Assembly: GCF_024494655.1 (NCBI RefSeq) | Contig: NZ_JANHDL010000001.1 | Coordinates: forward strand, 496,001-560,000 | Source: Halorubrum laminariae | GTDB taxonomy: Archaea; Halobacteriota; Halobacteria; Halobacteriales; Haloferacaceae | Reading direction: 5' to 3' | Length of the DNA stretch: 64,000 nucleotides | Part shown: piece by piece, positions 17,680 through 26,724 of the stretch | Numbering within the stretch: the stretch's first letter is position 1 | How the letters are laid out: every line of letters starts with the position of its first letter | The notes under the pieces: generated by a model | The model's input: only the letters and a program-made list of their open reading frames with translations | Told to the model about the DNA's origin: nothing | Database searches by the model: none | Made by a program: the position numbers and the translations under genes

Positions 17680-18146
17680 GCGATCCCGATACCCGAGAGA
17701 CAACCGACGGCGGCACGGCCGACGAGGAGCCGGTGACGTCGGAGGCGTCGGCGGTATCGAACGGTGACGGCCGCGCCGACCGCCTCATCTTTTGGGGCTG
17801 TGCGGTGTTCGGCCTCGTGCTGGCGACGGGATCGGTGTGGTTCTTCAGCTCGCGGGGAGTCTGGTATGAGGCGATGATGCGGGTCCGTCCCACGCTGAGC
17901 GGCGGCGGCGTCGGTGCCAGCTGGGAGGCCGGCGTCACCAACGCCACCCTGACGTTCCTGATCGACTTCATCCACTTCGCCGACGTGGTGATGGGGATTT
18001 TCATCCTCCTGTTGATGCTCATACATTGGACGGCATTCCACCGGCTCGCGGGGCGGATGCGGCCGCCGGCGGGAACCGAGGCGGGAGCGACGGCGGAGGC
18101 GACCGCGACCGACGGCGGCGAACCGCAAGGAGGTGACCGGGAATGA
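17676..18146 (+). CDS. Small two-TM membrane protein of the formate dehydrogenase operon
   Basis: 156 aa. A hydrophilic acidic N-terminus (to ~33) is followed by hydrophobic spans at about 37-57 and 88-113, then an acidic tail. Start 17676 overlaps fdhB as ATGA, and the stop overlaps the cytochrome gene. No haem ligand pattern is clear, although His lies at the end of the second span (LLLMLIHWTAFH). It is probably an accessory anchor subunit of the dehydrogenase. The family name is not recognised. Confidence 0.65.
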   Translation: MSDPDTRETTDGGTADEEPVTSEASAVSNGDGRADRLIFWGCAVFGLVLATGSVWFFSSRGVWYEAMMRVRPTLSGGGVGASWEAGVTNATLTFLIDFIHFADVVMGIFILLLMLIHWTAFHRLAGRMRPPAGTEAGATAEATATDGGEPQGGDRE

Positions 18147-19171
18147 CGAGCCTCGACCACGGGAAGTTTTCGCGGGTGACGACGCTATTCCACTCGTTGC
18201 TTGCGTTGACGGTCTTCCTGCTGTTTTTCACCGGGTACGCCGTCGCGTTCAACACCGAGTTGTGGTGGCTCGTCGAGCTGATGGGCGGTAACGCCGGCGT
18301 GTTGGTGGTCCACCGCGCCGCCGCCTTCTCGCTCATCGCGCTGACCGGCTTCTGGGTGCCGTACATGCTGTTGAGCCGGACGAACGGCGGCGGGATCCGA
18401 GCGCTCCTGCCGAACAAAGGGGACATCGAGGCGTTCGTTCAGGACGTTCAGTTCGCCCTCGGGCGTGCGGACGAGCGCCACCCCAACGCCCGTCAGTTCG
18501 CCGGATACAAGGCCGACGAGGTTCCCCTTCTCTCGTACATCGGCAAGGGCGTCGTCGCCATCTTCACCGTCGAGCTCCTGTTGTTGATGATTACGGGATT
18601 ACTCATCTGGCAGAAGGTGTGGCTCATCGAGCTCTACAACAGCCAGTCGGCGGCGATGGCGTTCGTCGCCTTCCACGGACTGCTCGGGATCATCATGCTG
18701 ATGGGAATCATGTTCCACACCTTCGAGCACGGTTTCCACCCGGCCTTTTTCCCGGTCGAGATGAAGGCGTTCCTGCCGAAGGAGGACACGCCGAACTTCC
18801 ACGGCGACCCTGACGACCACGAGACGACCGGCATCGAGCAGCTCCGCCGGAAGAAGTCGTGGCGGTGGGTGACCAATATCGTCGGCGTCGCCACCGTCGT
18901 CGGCATCGTCAGCGTGATGCTCGCGTCGGTCTCGTACGGCGGCTACCCGATCCCCCGCGAACTCGCGTTCAACGAGGGGAGCCTCCTGCGGACGATCGGC
19001 ATCAACGTCGGCTTCCTCGTGTTGTTCCTCGGGCTGACCCTGTCGATGTACGGGAACGTCCTCCGGGCGCGCTACAACGCGGACACGCAGACGGAGGAAT
19101 CGCCCGCGACCGCGGCCGACGGCGGCGAACCGCGCGCGGAGATCGACGGCAGCGACCCCCGCGACGACTGA
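18143..19171 (+). CDS. Formate dehydrogenase cytochrome b (gamma) subunit
   Basis: 342 aa with five to six membrane helices. The first helix region LFHSLLALTVFLLFFTGYAVAF and the later LVVHRAAAFSLIAL and MFHTFEHGF provide paired His residues suited to b-haem ligation, as in FdnI-type cytochromes. It is the last gene of the operon and would pass electrons from formate to the quinone pool. T-rich sequence follows the stop. Assignment rests on operon context and helix/His pattern. Confidence 0.8.
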   Translation: MTSLDHGKFSRVTTLFHSLLALTVFLLFFTGYAVAFNTELWWLVELMGGNAGVLVVHRAAAFSLIALTGFWVPYMLLSRTNGGGIRALLPNKGDIEAFVQDVQFALGRADERHPNARQFAGYKADEVPLLSYIGKGVVAIFTVELLLLMITGLLIWQKVWLIELYNSQSAAMAFVAFHGLLGIIMLMGIMFHTFEHGFHPAFFPVEMKAFLPKEDTPNFHGDPDDHETTGIEQLRRKKSWRWVTNIVGVATVVGIVSVMLASVSYGGYPIPRELAFNEGSLLRTIGINVGFLVLFLGLTLSMYGNVLRARYNADTQTEESPATAADGGEPRAEIDGSDPRDD

Positions 19172-19200
19172 CCGAGACTCTTTTCTAGAACCGTTTTCGC
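19172..19200 (+). terminator. T-rich putative terminator after the fdh operon
   Basis: Two T tracts (CTTTTCT and GTTTTC) directly follow the cytochrome stop and precede a convergent gene. Archaeal intrinsic termination needs only T-rich non-template tracts. No strong hairpin is seen. Confidence 0.4.
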
Positions 19201-19206
19201 CCGTCG

Positions 19207-19602
19207 CTACAGCAGCTCCGCGGTCTCGGGAGAGAGGTCGACGGTCACGTCCTGCCGGGTCTGTTCGGTCAGTTGGTCGATGTTGCGGGTCAACACCTGG
19301 ATGATGTCTTCGGGTTCGGGATAGACGAGCATGTTGCCGTCCGCGTCCTCCATCACCAGCTGAGTGTCGGCGAGCTGGATCTGGTTTTCTCCGATCGAGG
19401 CGACGATCGCCGGCAGCGCCTCTGCACCGCCGGTATCGCCCTCCTCGACGTAGGTGATATACAGCGAATCGATGTCGATCAGGTCCTTGTACTCGCGGAT
19501 GCGCTCGGCACACGTGACCATGTCGCGCGTGACGGCGGTCTTGTGTTCGTTCCCGTGTTCGCCGTTGTGGCAGTGTTTGCACACCCGCAGTTCCATCCGC
19601 AT
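19207..19602 (-). CDS. Unknown protein with N-terminal CxxCH and His cluster
   Basis: 131 aa from ATG 19602 (MRMELRVCKHCHNGEHGNEH); ATG 19596 is an alternative. A TATA-like GATATATTC is ~28 nt upstream, supporting a leaderless start here. The CKHCHNGEHGNEH segment gives two Cys and three His within 13 residues. It reads as a CxxCH haem-c motif, but no signal peptide is present, so zinc or another metal is more likely. The rest is an acidic alpha/beta fold with a third Cys (MVTCAERIREY). It is convergent with the formate dehydrogenase operon. Family not recognised. Confidence 0.65.
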   Translation of the reverse strand: MRMELRVCKHCHNGEHGNEHKTAVTRDMVTCAERIREYKDLIDIDSLYITYVEEGDTGGAEALPAIVASIGENQIQLADTQLVMEDADGNMLVYPEPEDIIQVLTRNIDQLTEQTRQDVTVDLSPETAELL

Positions 19603-19743
19603 ACCCAGCGCAAGGACGAGGACGGGAATATATCTTGTCACGACGGGAGCGTCGACCGAGAGCGGACCGTCCGGCCGAGAGCAGACCGTCCGGCCACCGA
19701 TCTGGGAGCGAACTTTCAATAGACGGGAGATCCATGCGAAACC

Positions 19744-19917
19744 ATGGCACTACTCACCGACCTGCTGGCCGTCGCGATGGTGGCGTTGGCCGTCGGCGGG
19801 ATGCTCGCGGTCGCGCTGCGCGCCCGCGACTACGACATGATCGGGACCGGAGAGGGGATCGTAGTCGCGCTCGGGGCGGCGCTCACCGTCGGAATGACCG
19901 TCACTACCTTCGTCTAG
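19744..19917 (+). CDS. Small two-TM membrane peptide
   Basis: 57 aa, almost entirely hydrophobic apart from a short RARDYDMIGTGEG turn between two helices. It sits between two convergent minus-strand genes. There is only weak upstream promoter sequence (TTTCAATAG ~27 nt before the ATG). No recognised family. Codon usage and length fit a real small haloarchaeal membrane protein, but a chance ORF is possible. Confidence 0.5.
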   Translation: MALLTDLLAVAMVALAVGGMLAVALRARDYDMIGTGEGIVVALGAALTVGMTVTTFV

Positions 19918-19950
19918 GAGAGGGGCCGGCGGACACCGAGCGAGGAGACC

Positions 19951-20271
19951 TCACCGTCGGTCGTCGCCGTCGCGCTCGTCTGATGCTTCGTCCGGTTCCT
20001 CTTCAGATTCCTCGTCCACCCTTTTGCGGAGCCGTTCGACCTCCGCCTCCAGCGCGGCGATCCGATCGGCGTTCGACCGGACGGAGTCAGTCTCGTCGTG
20101 TGGATCGCCGTCGGTGTCGTCCGACCGGAGTTTGAGAACGAGCAGAACGATCACGGCGACGGCGATCGCCGGAACAACGAACAGCGCGAGGATCAGGAAG
20201 ATTATCAGCAGCTCTGGGCCGGCGGGTATACCGCCGAACGCGGGGACTGTCGGGACCATGACGGTTGTCAC
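19951..20271 (-). CDS. Small membrane-anchored coiled-coil protein
   Basis: 106 aa. One strong hydrophobic helix (about residues 20-47) is followed by an acidic region and a heptad-rich coiled coil (NADRIAALEAEVERLRKRVDEE). A second possible ATG lies four codons in. The protein resembles the many haloarchaeal preprotein-translocase-TatA-like or scaffold membrane proteins, but it lacks the TatA FGxxK motif. Function unknown. Confidence 0.6.
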   Translation of the reverse strand: MTTVMVPTVPAFGGIPAGPELLIIFLILALFVVPAIAVAVIVLLVLKLRSDDTDGDPHDETDSVRSNADRIAALEAEVERLRKRVDEESEEEPDEASDERDGDDRR

Positions 20272-20330
20272 TCGCCGTCGAGAGAAAAGCGTGGTGCTCG
20301 GGAGACTGCGGTGAGAGGCCTCGATTCGGT

Positions 20331-21680
20331 TTATTCCGCGTCGACGAAATCTCCCAAGTTTGCCTGTAGCCCGGCCGCCATCGTCGATTTTCGGCGGAGG
20401 CGGCCCAGTGAGACCGGGAGGTGATCGGCCACGCCACGGACCGCCGCGCCGAACGTCTCCGCGGTTCCGAACTCCCCCTCAAAGGCGTTCCTGACGGCCT
20501 CGCGCACCTGCCAGACGCCGACCGGTCCCCAGTAGTCGTCGGAGACGTGCCGCACCACGAGCGCCTTCGCCTGTCGGTCGCGATCGGCGAGGTGTTCTAA
20601 GACTCCGAGGCGGGCGGCATAGTACGCGCCCGCGGTTTCCTCGACGTATCCCGTTCGACCCTCACGGCCCTCGCTCGCGGCCGCGAGATAGATTCCGGCT
20701 TCGGGGTCGGGGTTCCAGATCGACCCGGGTGATTTCATCTCGACGAGTTCGTACTCCCAGCGGCCGGGGACGAGGATCACCCAGAACGCGTTCCCCAAGT
20801 ACTCGTTGCGGTGGACCTCGATCCGATCGACGGTCGGGTCGTCGCGGATCGAGCCGCGGAGGTACCGCCCGACGGTGTCGTCGACGGCGGTGATCGACCA
20901 CCGCGTCGGCACCAGCCGGCGGTCCTTCCCGCGGCCGAGCGCGCCCGCGGAGAGGATCGTATTGATCTCGTACACGTCGAATCCCCGTCGATAGAGATAC
21001 GTCATCGCGCCCTCGGCGCGCCAGTCGTCGTCTTCGAGCGTCTTTTTCACCGGACGGGGGACGTGCGGATTCTCGCCGAGTTCGGCCGAGCGAGCGGCCG
21101 CCCGCGGTCCAGTCGGCGTCTTAATGTCCTCGGGGCCGACCTCGAAATCGAGGTCCGGAGCGCCGTTCAAGCCGATCTCGACGTCGACGGGTCGGTCGGC
21201 GATCGCGACCTCGCGCTGGACGCCGAGCCAGCCGTCCCACGCATCGTGGACGGAGTGTGCAGAAGTGTCGCCGCGAGCGGTCGCGGGGGCGTTGAGAGCG
21301 GTGGACGGCCCGGTTCCGGTTCCGCCCGCGCTCGCGACGTCGACGCCGCGCGCCGAGTTGAGCAGGCTCGTCCGCCGGTCGAACACGTCGGCGATGGAGA
21401 CGCCCTCGTCGTACCACGCCCCGGAGGTGCGGAACCGCTCCGCGGCGGACTCCCGGCCGACCGGCGAGAGCAGGCCGGTCGAGACGGTCGGATAGTTCGC
21501 GCGTCCGACGAAAATCGAGGGGGAGACGCTGCCGACCACCGCGTCGTCGGAGACGTGCTCCTCGAAGCGCCGCTCGAAGGAGTCGAGGTGATCGAGGATG
21601 GCGTAGTCCTTCTCGCTCGCGAGTCGCCGGCGCTCGGCGCGCTCGTTCGCCTCGAACTCGATGAACTCGTCGAGCCGCAT
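20331..21680 (-). CDS. nreA: DNA repair protein NreA
   Basis: 449 aa, the usual archaeal Nre length. The N-terminus MRLDEFIEFEANERAERRRLASEKDYAILDHL and the motifs VGSVSPSIFVGRANYPTVSTGLLSP are characteristic of NreA, a protein linked in haloarchaea to repair of mitomycin-type lesions. The C-terminus ends QANLGDFVDAE, a PCNA-interacting (PIP)-like QxxLxxF segment in which the second aromatic is Val. It acts in the cytoplasm, probably with the PCNA clamp. Single-gene unit. Confidence 0.88.
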   Translation of the reverse strand: MRLDEFIEFEANERAERRRLASEKDYAILDHLDSFERRFEEHVSDDAVVGSVSPSIFVGRANYPTVSTGLLSPVGRESAAERFRTSGAWYDEGVSIADVFDRRTSLLNSARGVDVASAGGTGTGPSTALNAPATARGDTSAHSVHDAWDGWLGVQREVAIADRPVDVEIGLNGAPDLDFEVGPEDIKTPTGPRAAARSAELGENPHVPRPVKKTLEDDDWRAEGAMTYLYRRGFDVYEINTILSAGALGRGKDRRLVPTRWSITAVDDTVGRYLRGSIRDDPTVDRIEVHRNEYLGNAFWVILVPGRWEYELVEMKSPGSIWNPDPEAGIYLAAASEGREGRTGYVEETAGAYYAARLGVLEHLADRDRQAKALVVRHVSDDYWGPVGVWQVREAVRNAFEGEFGTAETFGAAVRGVADHLPVSLGRLRRKSTMAAGLQANLGDFVDAE

Positions 21681-21806
21681 TCGGATTGCGGTTGGGGCCG
21701 CGGCCGCTTGAACGTTGCTAGCGGGGAGGCCGACGGTGCTGGTAGGCGGCTCGACAGTGCTGGCAGGCGAGTCGCCGGAGGGGATCCGCCAACCGACGCG
21801 GCGGCG

Positions 21807-22799
21807 CTAGCTGTGGATCCCCATCGCTTCGATCTGCTCTTGGTACCGGTTGCGGATGGTGACTTCGGTCACTTGCGCGACATCTGCGACCTCGCGCTGG
21901 GTCTTCTTCTCGTTACAGAGCAGCGACGCGGCGTAGATCGCGGCGGCCGCGTAGCCGGTAGGAGACTTCCCGGAGAGCAGTCCCTGTTCGGCGGTGGTTT
22001 CGATGATCTCGTTGGCCTTCGACTGGACCTCCTCGGAGAGTTCCAGCTCCGAGGAGAACCGGGGGACGTATTTTTTCGGATCGACCGGACGCATCTCCAA
22101 GCCGAGCTCTTGGGAGATGTACCGATACGTCCGCCCGATCTCTTTGCGGTCGACGCGCGACACGTCGGAAATTTCTTCGAGCGATCGGGGAATTCCTTCC
22201 TTGCGACAGGCGGCGTAGAGGGCGGCGGTGGAGACGCCCTCGATGGAGCGGCCCCGAATGAGATCCTCGTTGAGCGCGCGGCGATAGATGACGGAGGCGA
22301 CTTCCCGTACCGACCGGGGAACACCCAGTGCGCTCGCCATCCGATCGATCTCCGAGAGCGCGAACTGCAGGTTGCGCTCGCCCGCGTCCTTCGTCCGAAT
22401 CCGCTCTTGCCACTTGCGAAGGCGGTGCATCTGTGACCGCTTTTTCGAGGATATCGAGCGGCCGTACGCGTCCTTGTCCTTCCAGTCGATCGTCGTCGTC
22501 AGCCCCTTGTCGTGCATCGTCTTCGTCGTGGGGGCACCGACGCGAGACTTCTCCTGCCGTTCCGAGTGGTTGAACGCCCGCCACTCCGGGCCGGGATCAA
22601 TCTGTTCTTCCTCGACGATGAGTCCGGTTTCTTCGTGTATCAGTTCGCCGTCGGCCGTCCGAGTGAGATCCTCGGAATCGAAGTCTTCGGGGTCAAGGTC
22701 TTCAGGGTCCACCTCTTCTGGGTCGATCTCGCTCTCGTCGACATCCTCGTCCCGCACACGCTGCCGGTCGTGATCCCGTTGCCGGGTGGGCCGTGTCAT
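21807..22799 (-). CDS. tfb: Transcription initiation factor IIB without zinc-ribbon cysteines
   Basis: 330 aa. The two cyclin-fold repeats are intact (about 130-225 and 230-325) and end [19 protein letters not shown], with the B-linker [21 protein letters not shown]. The N-terminal zinc ribbon that recruits RNA polymerase is replaced by an acidic [14 protein letters not shown] stretch. [21 protein letters not shown] aligns with the ribbon but has no Cys. Haloarchaea carry several TFB paralogues. A TATATAAATG tract lies only ~4-13 nt before the ATG, and a TTTAAG box lies at about -33. A regulatory or promoter-selective role is plausible. Confidence 0.88.
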   Translation of the reverse strand: MTRPTRQRDHDRQRVRDEDVDESEIDPEEVDPEDLDPEDFDSEDLTRTADGELIHEETGLIVEEEQIDPGPEWRAFNHSERQEKSRVGAPTTKTMHDKGLTTTIDWKDKDAYGRSISSKKRSQMHRLRKWQERIRTKDAGERNLQFALSEIDRMASALGVPRSVREVASVIYRRALNEDLIRGRSIEGVSTAALYAACRKEGIPRSLEEISDVSRVDRKEIGRTYRYISQELGLEMRPVDPKKYVPRFSSELELSEEVQSKANEIIETTAEQGLLSGKSPTGYAAAAIYAASLLCNEKKTQREVADVAQVTEVTIRNRYQEQIEAMGIHS

Positions 22800-22869
22800 C
22801 GCATTTATATAGTATCCCGGCGGATTAACTTAAACGTTCGTGAGAATTAGGTCGTCGCCGACGGGCGGA

Positions 22870-23514
22870 TCAGTCGTCCGCGCGGGCCTCCTCGACGACC
22901 CGCGTGAACTCGCGAGCGGTGTCAGTGATGGCCTCGTAGTCGCCGCGTTCGGCCGCGTCGTAGTCGACGAGCGCCCCGCCCGCGCCAACAGCGAACGCGC
23001 CGGCGTCGATGTAGTCGGCGGCGTTGTCGGGGGCGACGCCGCCGGTCGGCATCATGGGAATCTGTCCGAGCGGACCCTTCATCGCGCCGATATGGGCGGG
23101 ACCCACCGTTTTCGCCGGGAATACCTTCACGAAGTCAGCACCGGCCTCGTAGCCGCGGACCGCTTCTGTGGGCGTCATCACACCGGGCGCGCTCACGGCC
23201 CCGTAGCGGTTGCACGTCTCGATCACGTCCTCGTGGAGGCTCGGCGAGACGACGAACTCCGCGCCGGCCATCAGTATCGTCCGCGCGGTCTCGCTGTCGA
23301 GGACCGTCCCGGTGCCGATGACGACCTCGTCATCGAACGACCCGGTGACCTCGTCGAGGAGGTCGGCGACGTTTGGCGTGTCGGCGGTGACCTCGATGGC
23401 GGTGACGCCGCCGTCGCGAAGCGCCGACGCGATCTCGATGAGCTGATCCGCCGGGACACCGCGCAACACCGCAACGACGCCGCTGTCGACGATCCGCGAG
23501 AGCGTCTCGTTCAT
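22870..23514 (-). CDS. eda: KDPG/KHG aldolase family protein
   Basis: 214 aa from ATG 23514, chosen because ACTTAAA (TTTAAGT on this strand) lies 26 nt upstream; an in-frame ATG at 23538 falls in the promoter. The motifs [24 protein letters not shown] and ADFVKVFPA (Schiff-base Lys) define class I 2-keto-3-deoxy-6-phosphogluconate / 4-hydroxy-2-oxoglutarate aldolase. It would split KDPG-like sugar acids into pyruvate and an aldehyde. In haloarchaea this fits the semiphosphorylative Entner-Doudoroff pathway. Single gene, divergent from EF-2. Confidence 0.88.
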   Translation of the reverse strand: MNETLSRIVDSGVVAVLRGVPADQLIEIASALRDGGVTAIEVTADTPNVADLLDEVTGSFDDEVVIGTGTVLDSETARTILMAGAEFVVSPSLHEDVIETCNRYGAVSAPGVMTPTEAVRGYEAGADFVKVFPAKTVGPAHIGAMKGPLGQIPMMPTGGVAPDNAADYIDAGAFAVGAGGALVDYDAAERGDYEAITDTAREFTRVVEEARADD

Positions 23515-23745
23515 GTTCTTCGATTCCCGAGTAAACACTTAAATCCGCGTGACGCCGCTGCGACCCGGTCGCGACTCATCGCGCCCGGCCAGCCGCCGTC
23601 GTCGTGGCACGTGTTTACATACCGATCGTGCGATCAATCGGCACGCCAAAAGCGGCGAATCGGCGTCGATCCGGGCCGATCCACCCCGAAACGGCCGGAG
23701 CGAAACACTACCCTTTTGACCCTGCTGTCGGTACCAACCGGTATA

Positions 23746-25935
23746 ATGGGCCGACGCAAGAAGATCGTTCAAGAGTGCGAGCGGCTGATGGACGAACCGG
23801 AGAACATCCGGAACATCGCCATCGCCGCCCACGTCGACCACGGGAAGACGACGCTGTCAGACAACCTGCTCGCGGGTGCCGGCATGATCTCCGAGGACAC
23901 CGCGGGCGAGCAGCTCGCGATGGACACGAAGGAGGACGAGCAGGAGCGGGGCATCACCATCGACGCGGCGAACGTCTCGATGACCCACGAGTACGAGGAC
24001 ACCAATCACCTCATCAATCTCATCGACACCCCGGGCCACGTGGACTTCGGGGGCGACGTCACCCGCGCGATGCGCGCGGTCGACGGCGCGATGGTGGTCG
24101 TCGACGCCGTCGAGGGCGCGATGCCGCAGACGGAGACGGTGCTCCGGCAGGCGCTCCGCGAGGGCGTGAAGCCGACGCTTTTCATCAACAAGGTCGACCG
24201 CCTCATCTCGGAGCTCCAGGAGGGGCCCCAGGAGATGCAAGAGCGGCTGATGTCCGTCATCGCCGACGTCAACGAGCTCATCCGCGGGATGGCCGAGAAC
24301 ATGGACGACATCCCCGAAGACTGGACCGTCTCCGTCGAGGACGGCACGGTCGGGTTCGGCTCCGCGCTGTACAAGTGGGGCGTCTCGATGCCGTCGATGC
24401 AGCGGACCGGCATGGACTTCGGCGACATCATGGAGCTCGAGCAGAACGACAAGCGACAGGAGCTGCATGAGCGGACGCCGCTTTCGGACGTGGTGCTCGA
24501 CATGGTCTGTGAGCACTTCCCGAATCCGGTCGACGCACAGCCCCGTCGTGTGCCGCGTATCTGGCGCGGCGATCCCGAGTCCGAGCTGGCTGACACGATG
24601 CGGCTGGTCGACGAGGACGGCGAGGTCGTCTTCATGGTCACCGACATCTCCATGGACCCGCACGCGGGCGAGATTGCGACGGGTCGCGTCTTCTCCGGCA
24701 CGCTGGAGAAGGGCCAAGAGCTGTACGTCTCCGGGACGGCGGGCAAGAACCGTATCCAAAGCGTCGGTCTGTTTATGGGATCGGAGCGCGAGGAAGTGGA
24801 GCACGTTCCCGCTGGCAACATCGCCTCGGTAACCGGGCTGCGCGACGCCATCGCCGGCTCCACCGTCTCCTCCGTGGAGATGACGCCGTTCGAGTCGATC
24901 GAGCACATCTCCGAGCCGGTCATCACGAAGTCCGTCGAGGCGCAGAACATGGACGACCTGCCGAAGCTTATCGAGACGCTCCAGCAGGTTGCGAAAGAGG
25001 ACCCGACAATCCAGATCGAGATCAACGAGGACACGGGCGAGCACCTCATCAGCGGACAGGGTGAGCTCCACCTCGAAGTGATCACCCAGCGGATCCGCGA
25101 CAATCAGGGCATCCCGGTCATCACCGGCGAGCCGATCGTGGTCTTCCGCGAGCAGCCCCAGGAGGCCTCCCGCGAGGTCGAGGGGCAGTCGCCGAACCGC
25201 CACAACAAGTTCTACCTCACCGTCGAGCCGATGGACCAGGAGATCGTCGACGCCATCCAGCTCGGCGAGGTCTCGATGGACATGCCCGAACTGGAGCGCC
25301 GGGAGGCGCTCCAGGACGCCGGCATGGACAAAGATACCTCCCAGAACGTCGAGGACATCCACCGGACGAACATCCTCATCGACGACACAAAGGGGATCCA
25401 GCACCTCAACGAGACGATGGAACTCGTCCTCGAAGGGCTGCAAGAAGCCCTCGACGACGGGCCGCTCGCCGCCGAGCCGGTGCAGGGGTCGCTGTTCCGC
25501 TTACACGACGCGAAGCTCCACGAGGACACCATCCACCGCGGTCCCGCGCAGGTCATCCCCGCGGTCCGCGACGCGGTCCACCGTTCGCTGATCGACGGCG
25601 AGGTCCGCCTGCTGGAGCCGATCCAAGACGTTCGGATCGACGTGCCCAGCGAACACATGGGTGCCGCCTCCGGCGAGATTCAGGGTCGTCGCGGCCGCGT
25701 CGACGACATGTACCAGGAGGGCGACCTCATGGTCGTCGAGGGCATCGCGCCCGTCGAGGAGATGATCGGCTTCTCCTCCGACATCCGCTCGGCCACCGAG
25801 GGCCGCGCCTCGTGGAACACTGAGAACGCGGGCTTCCGCGTGCTCGTCGACAACCTCCAGCGCGAGAAGATCATGGAGATCCGAGAGCGCAAGGGCATGA
25901 AGCTCGAACTGCCCAGCTCGATCGACTACATCTAG
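23746..25935 (+). CDS. fusA: Translation elongation factor EF-2
   Basis: 729 aa. GTPase motifs: [10 protein letters not shown] (G1), [16 protein letters not shown] (G3) and NKVDR (G4), then domains [17 protein letters not shown] contains the His (residue ~597) that is converted to diphthamide in archaea and eukaryotes. It catalyses ribosomal translocation in the cytoplasm. The ATG at 23746 gives the standard N-terminus [15 protein letters not shown]; the long in-frame open stretch upstream is non-coding. A CCTTTTGAC element lies ~30 nt upstream. Confidence 0.97.
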   Translation: MGRRKKIVQECERLMDEPENIRNIAIAAHVDHGKTTLSDNLLAGAGMISEDTAGEQLAMDTKEDEQERGITIDAANVSMTHEYEDTNHLINLIDTPGHVDFGGDVTRAMRAVDGAMVVVDAVEGAMPQTETVLRQALREGVKPTLFINKVDRLISELQEGPQEMQERLMSVIADVNELIRGMAENMDDIPEDWTVSVEDGTVGFGSALYKWGVSMPSMQRTGMDFGDIMELEQNDKRQELHERTPLSDVVLDMVCEHFPNPVDAQPRRVPRIWRGDPESELADTMRLVDEDGEVVFMVTDISMDPHAGEIATGRVFSGTLEKGQELYVSGTAGKNRIQSVGLFMGSEREEVEHVPAGNIASVTGLRDAIAGSTVSSVEMTPFESIEHISEPVITKSVEAQNMDDLPKLIETLQQVAKEDPTIQIEINEDTGEHLISGQGELHLEVITQRIRDNQGIPVITGEPIVVFREQPQEASREVEGQSPNRHNKFYLTVEPMDQEIVDAIQLGEVSMDMPELERREALQDAGMDKDTSQNVEDIHRTNILIDDTKGIQHLNETMELVLEGLQEALDDGPLAAEPVQGSLFRLHDAKLHEDTIHRGPAQVIPAVRDAVHRSLIDGEVRLLEPIQDVRIDVPSEHMGAASGEIQGRRGRVDDMYQEGDLMVVEGIAPVEEMIGFSSDIRSATEGRASWNTENAGFRVLVDNLQREKIMEIRERKGMKLELPSSIDYI

Positions 25936-25962
25936 ATCGGTCGCGCGGTCGGAAATTTTTGC
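25936..25962 (+). terminator. Putative terminator after EF-2
   Basis: A GATCGGTCGCGCGGTC imperfect dyad and a five-T tract directly follow the stop codon. No gene lies in the 140 bp to the next promoter. Confidence 0.4.
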
Positions 25963-26043
25963 GCCCGTTCCGTTTGCCGATCGAGGCGCGACGGTCGTTC
26001 GCGTAGCGGACGCGGCGGAGGCAACGCCTGCCAGCGCCGAAGG

Positions 26044-26050
26044 CTTATAC
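26044..26050 (+). promoter_or_regulatory. TATA box of the ACT/homoserine dehydrogenase operon
   Basis: CTTATAC is centred 27 nt before the ATG at 26075 and 92 nt before the ACT gene. It therefore predicts a transcript that starts at the leader ORF. Confidence 0.6.
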
Positions 26051-26074
26051 CGAGTCATCCGACTCCGTTGAGAT

Positions 26075-26143
26075 ATGCAGAACGGTACGACTCTCGCTCG
26101 GCGCACCGCTCCCGCGACGACCGTCGCGGAGGTGGTCGCGTGA
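26075..26143 (+). CDS. Putative threonine-rich leader peptide of the homoserine dehydrogenase operon
   Basis: 22 codons beginning MQNGTTLARRTAPATT and ending at TGA 26141-26143, which overlaps the GTG start of the ACT gene as GTGA. Five of the 22 residues are Thr, including two Thr-Thr pairs. The TATA box at 26044-26050 is positioned for a leaderless transcript beginning at this ATG. Downstream is homoserine dehydrogenase, a threonine-pathway enzyme. The arrangement recalls, but is not homologous to, bacterial thr leader peptides. A regulatory role is inferred. Confidence 0.5.
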   Translation: MQNGTTLARRTAPATTVAEVVA

Positions 26144-26724
26144 GCGATCACCGTGACGGAGAGCTCGCAGAGGGCGACGCACCCGAGGCCGATGGCGGGC
26201 ACGCTGCCACGACGCCGTCGACACACACGGTCCGGCTCGAACTCTCCGACGAGCCCGGCCAGCTGCTCGCCGCACTCTACCCGATCGCTGACAACGGGGG
26301 AAACCTCCTCTCGATCTACCACGAGCGGGGGAACAAGACGCCGCGGGGACGGATTCCGGTCGAAGTCGACTTCGAAGCGACACAGGAACGGTTCGACGGG
26401 ATCGTCGACGCACTCCGATCTGAGGGTGTGAACGTGATGCAAGCGGGGACGGAGCGGTACGCGGAGGAGGTGACGCTGCTTTTGTTCGGCCATCTCATCG
26501 ACACCGACCTCTCCGACACACTCTCACAGATCGAGGCCTGCGAGTCGGCGTCTGTCGCCGACGTGTCGCTGGCGGCCCCACAGGGAACAGAAGAGTCGTC
26601 GAGCGCCCGACTGCGAGTCGAGGCGCGCGCCGGCGAGACGGAGACGGCGCTCGCGGCGGTGCGGGACGTGGCCGAGGGGAAGGAACTGCGGCTGGTCGAG
26701 CCGCTCGCGGGGGTGGAGGCGTGA
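26140..26724 (+). CDS. ACT-domain amino-acid-binding protein
   Basis: 194 aa from GTG 26140. After a short acidic tail the protein has HTVRLELSDEPGQLLAALYPIADNGGNLLSIYHERG, a classic ACT ligand-binding fold. A second ACT-like half spans ~105-190. It lacks a catalytic domain. It overlaps the leader ORF by GTGA at the start and homoserine dehydrogenase by GTGA at the end. It likely acts as a detached regulatory subunit sensing threonine or another amino acid for the enzyme downstream. Confidence 0.8.
   Translation: MSDHRDGELAEGDAPEADGGHAATTPSTHTVRLELSDEPGQLLAALYPIADNGGNLLSIYHERGNKTPRGRIPVEVDFEATQERFDGIVDALRSEGVNVMQAGTERYAEEVTLLLFGHLIDTDLSDTLSQIEACESASVADVSLAAPQGTEESSSARLRVEARAGETETALAAVRDVAEGKELRLVEPLAGVEA

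Noticed and set aside
19951..20271. TatA-like translocase component
   Set aside because: It has a single helix and coiled coil but lacks the FGxxK-type hinge and amphipathic helix order of TatA.
22840..23745. In-frame extension of EF-2 by ~300 codons upstream
   Set aside because: It overlaps the aldolase gene on the other strand, and EF-2 proteins start at MGRRKKI. Open frame caused by base composition.
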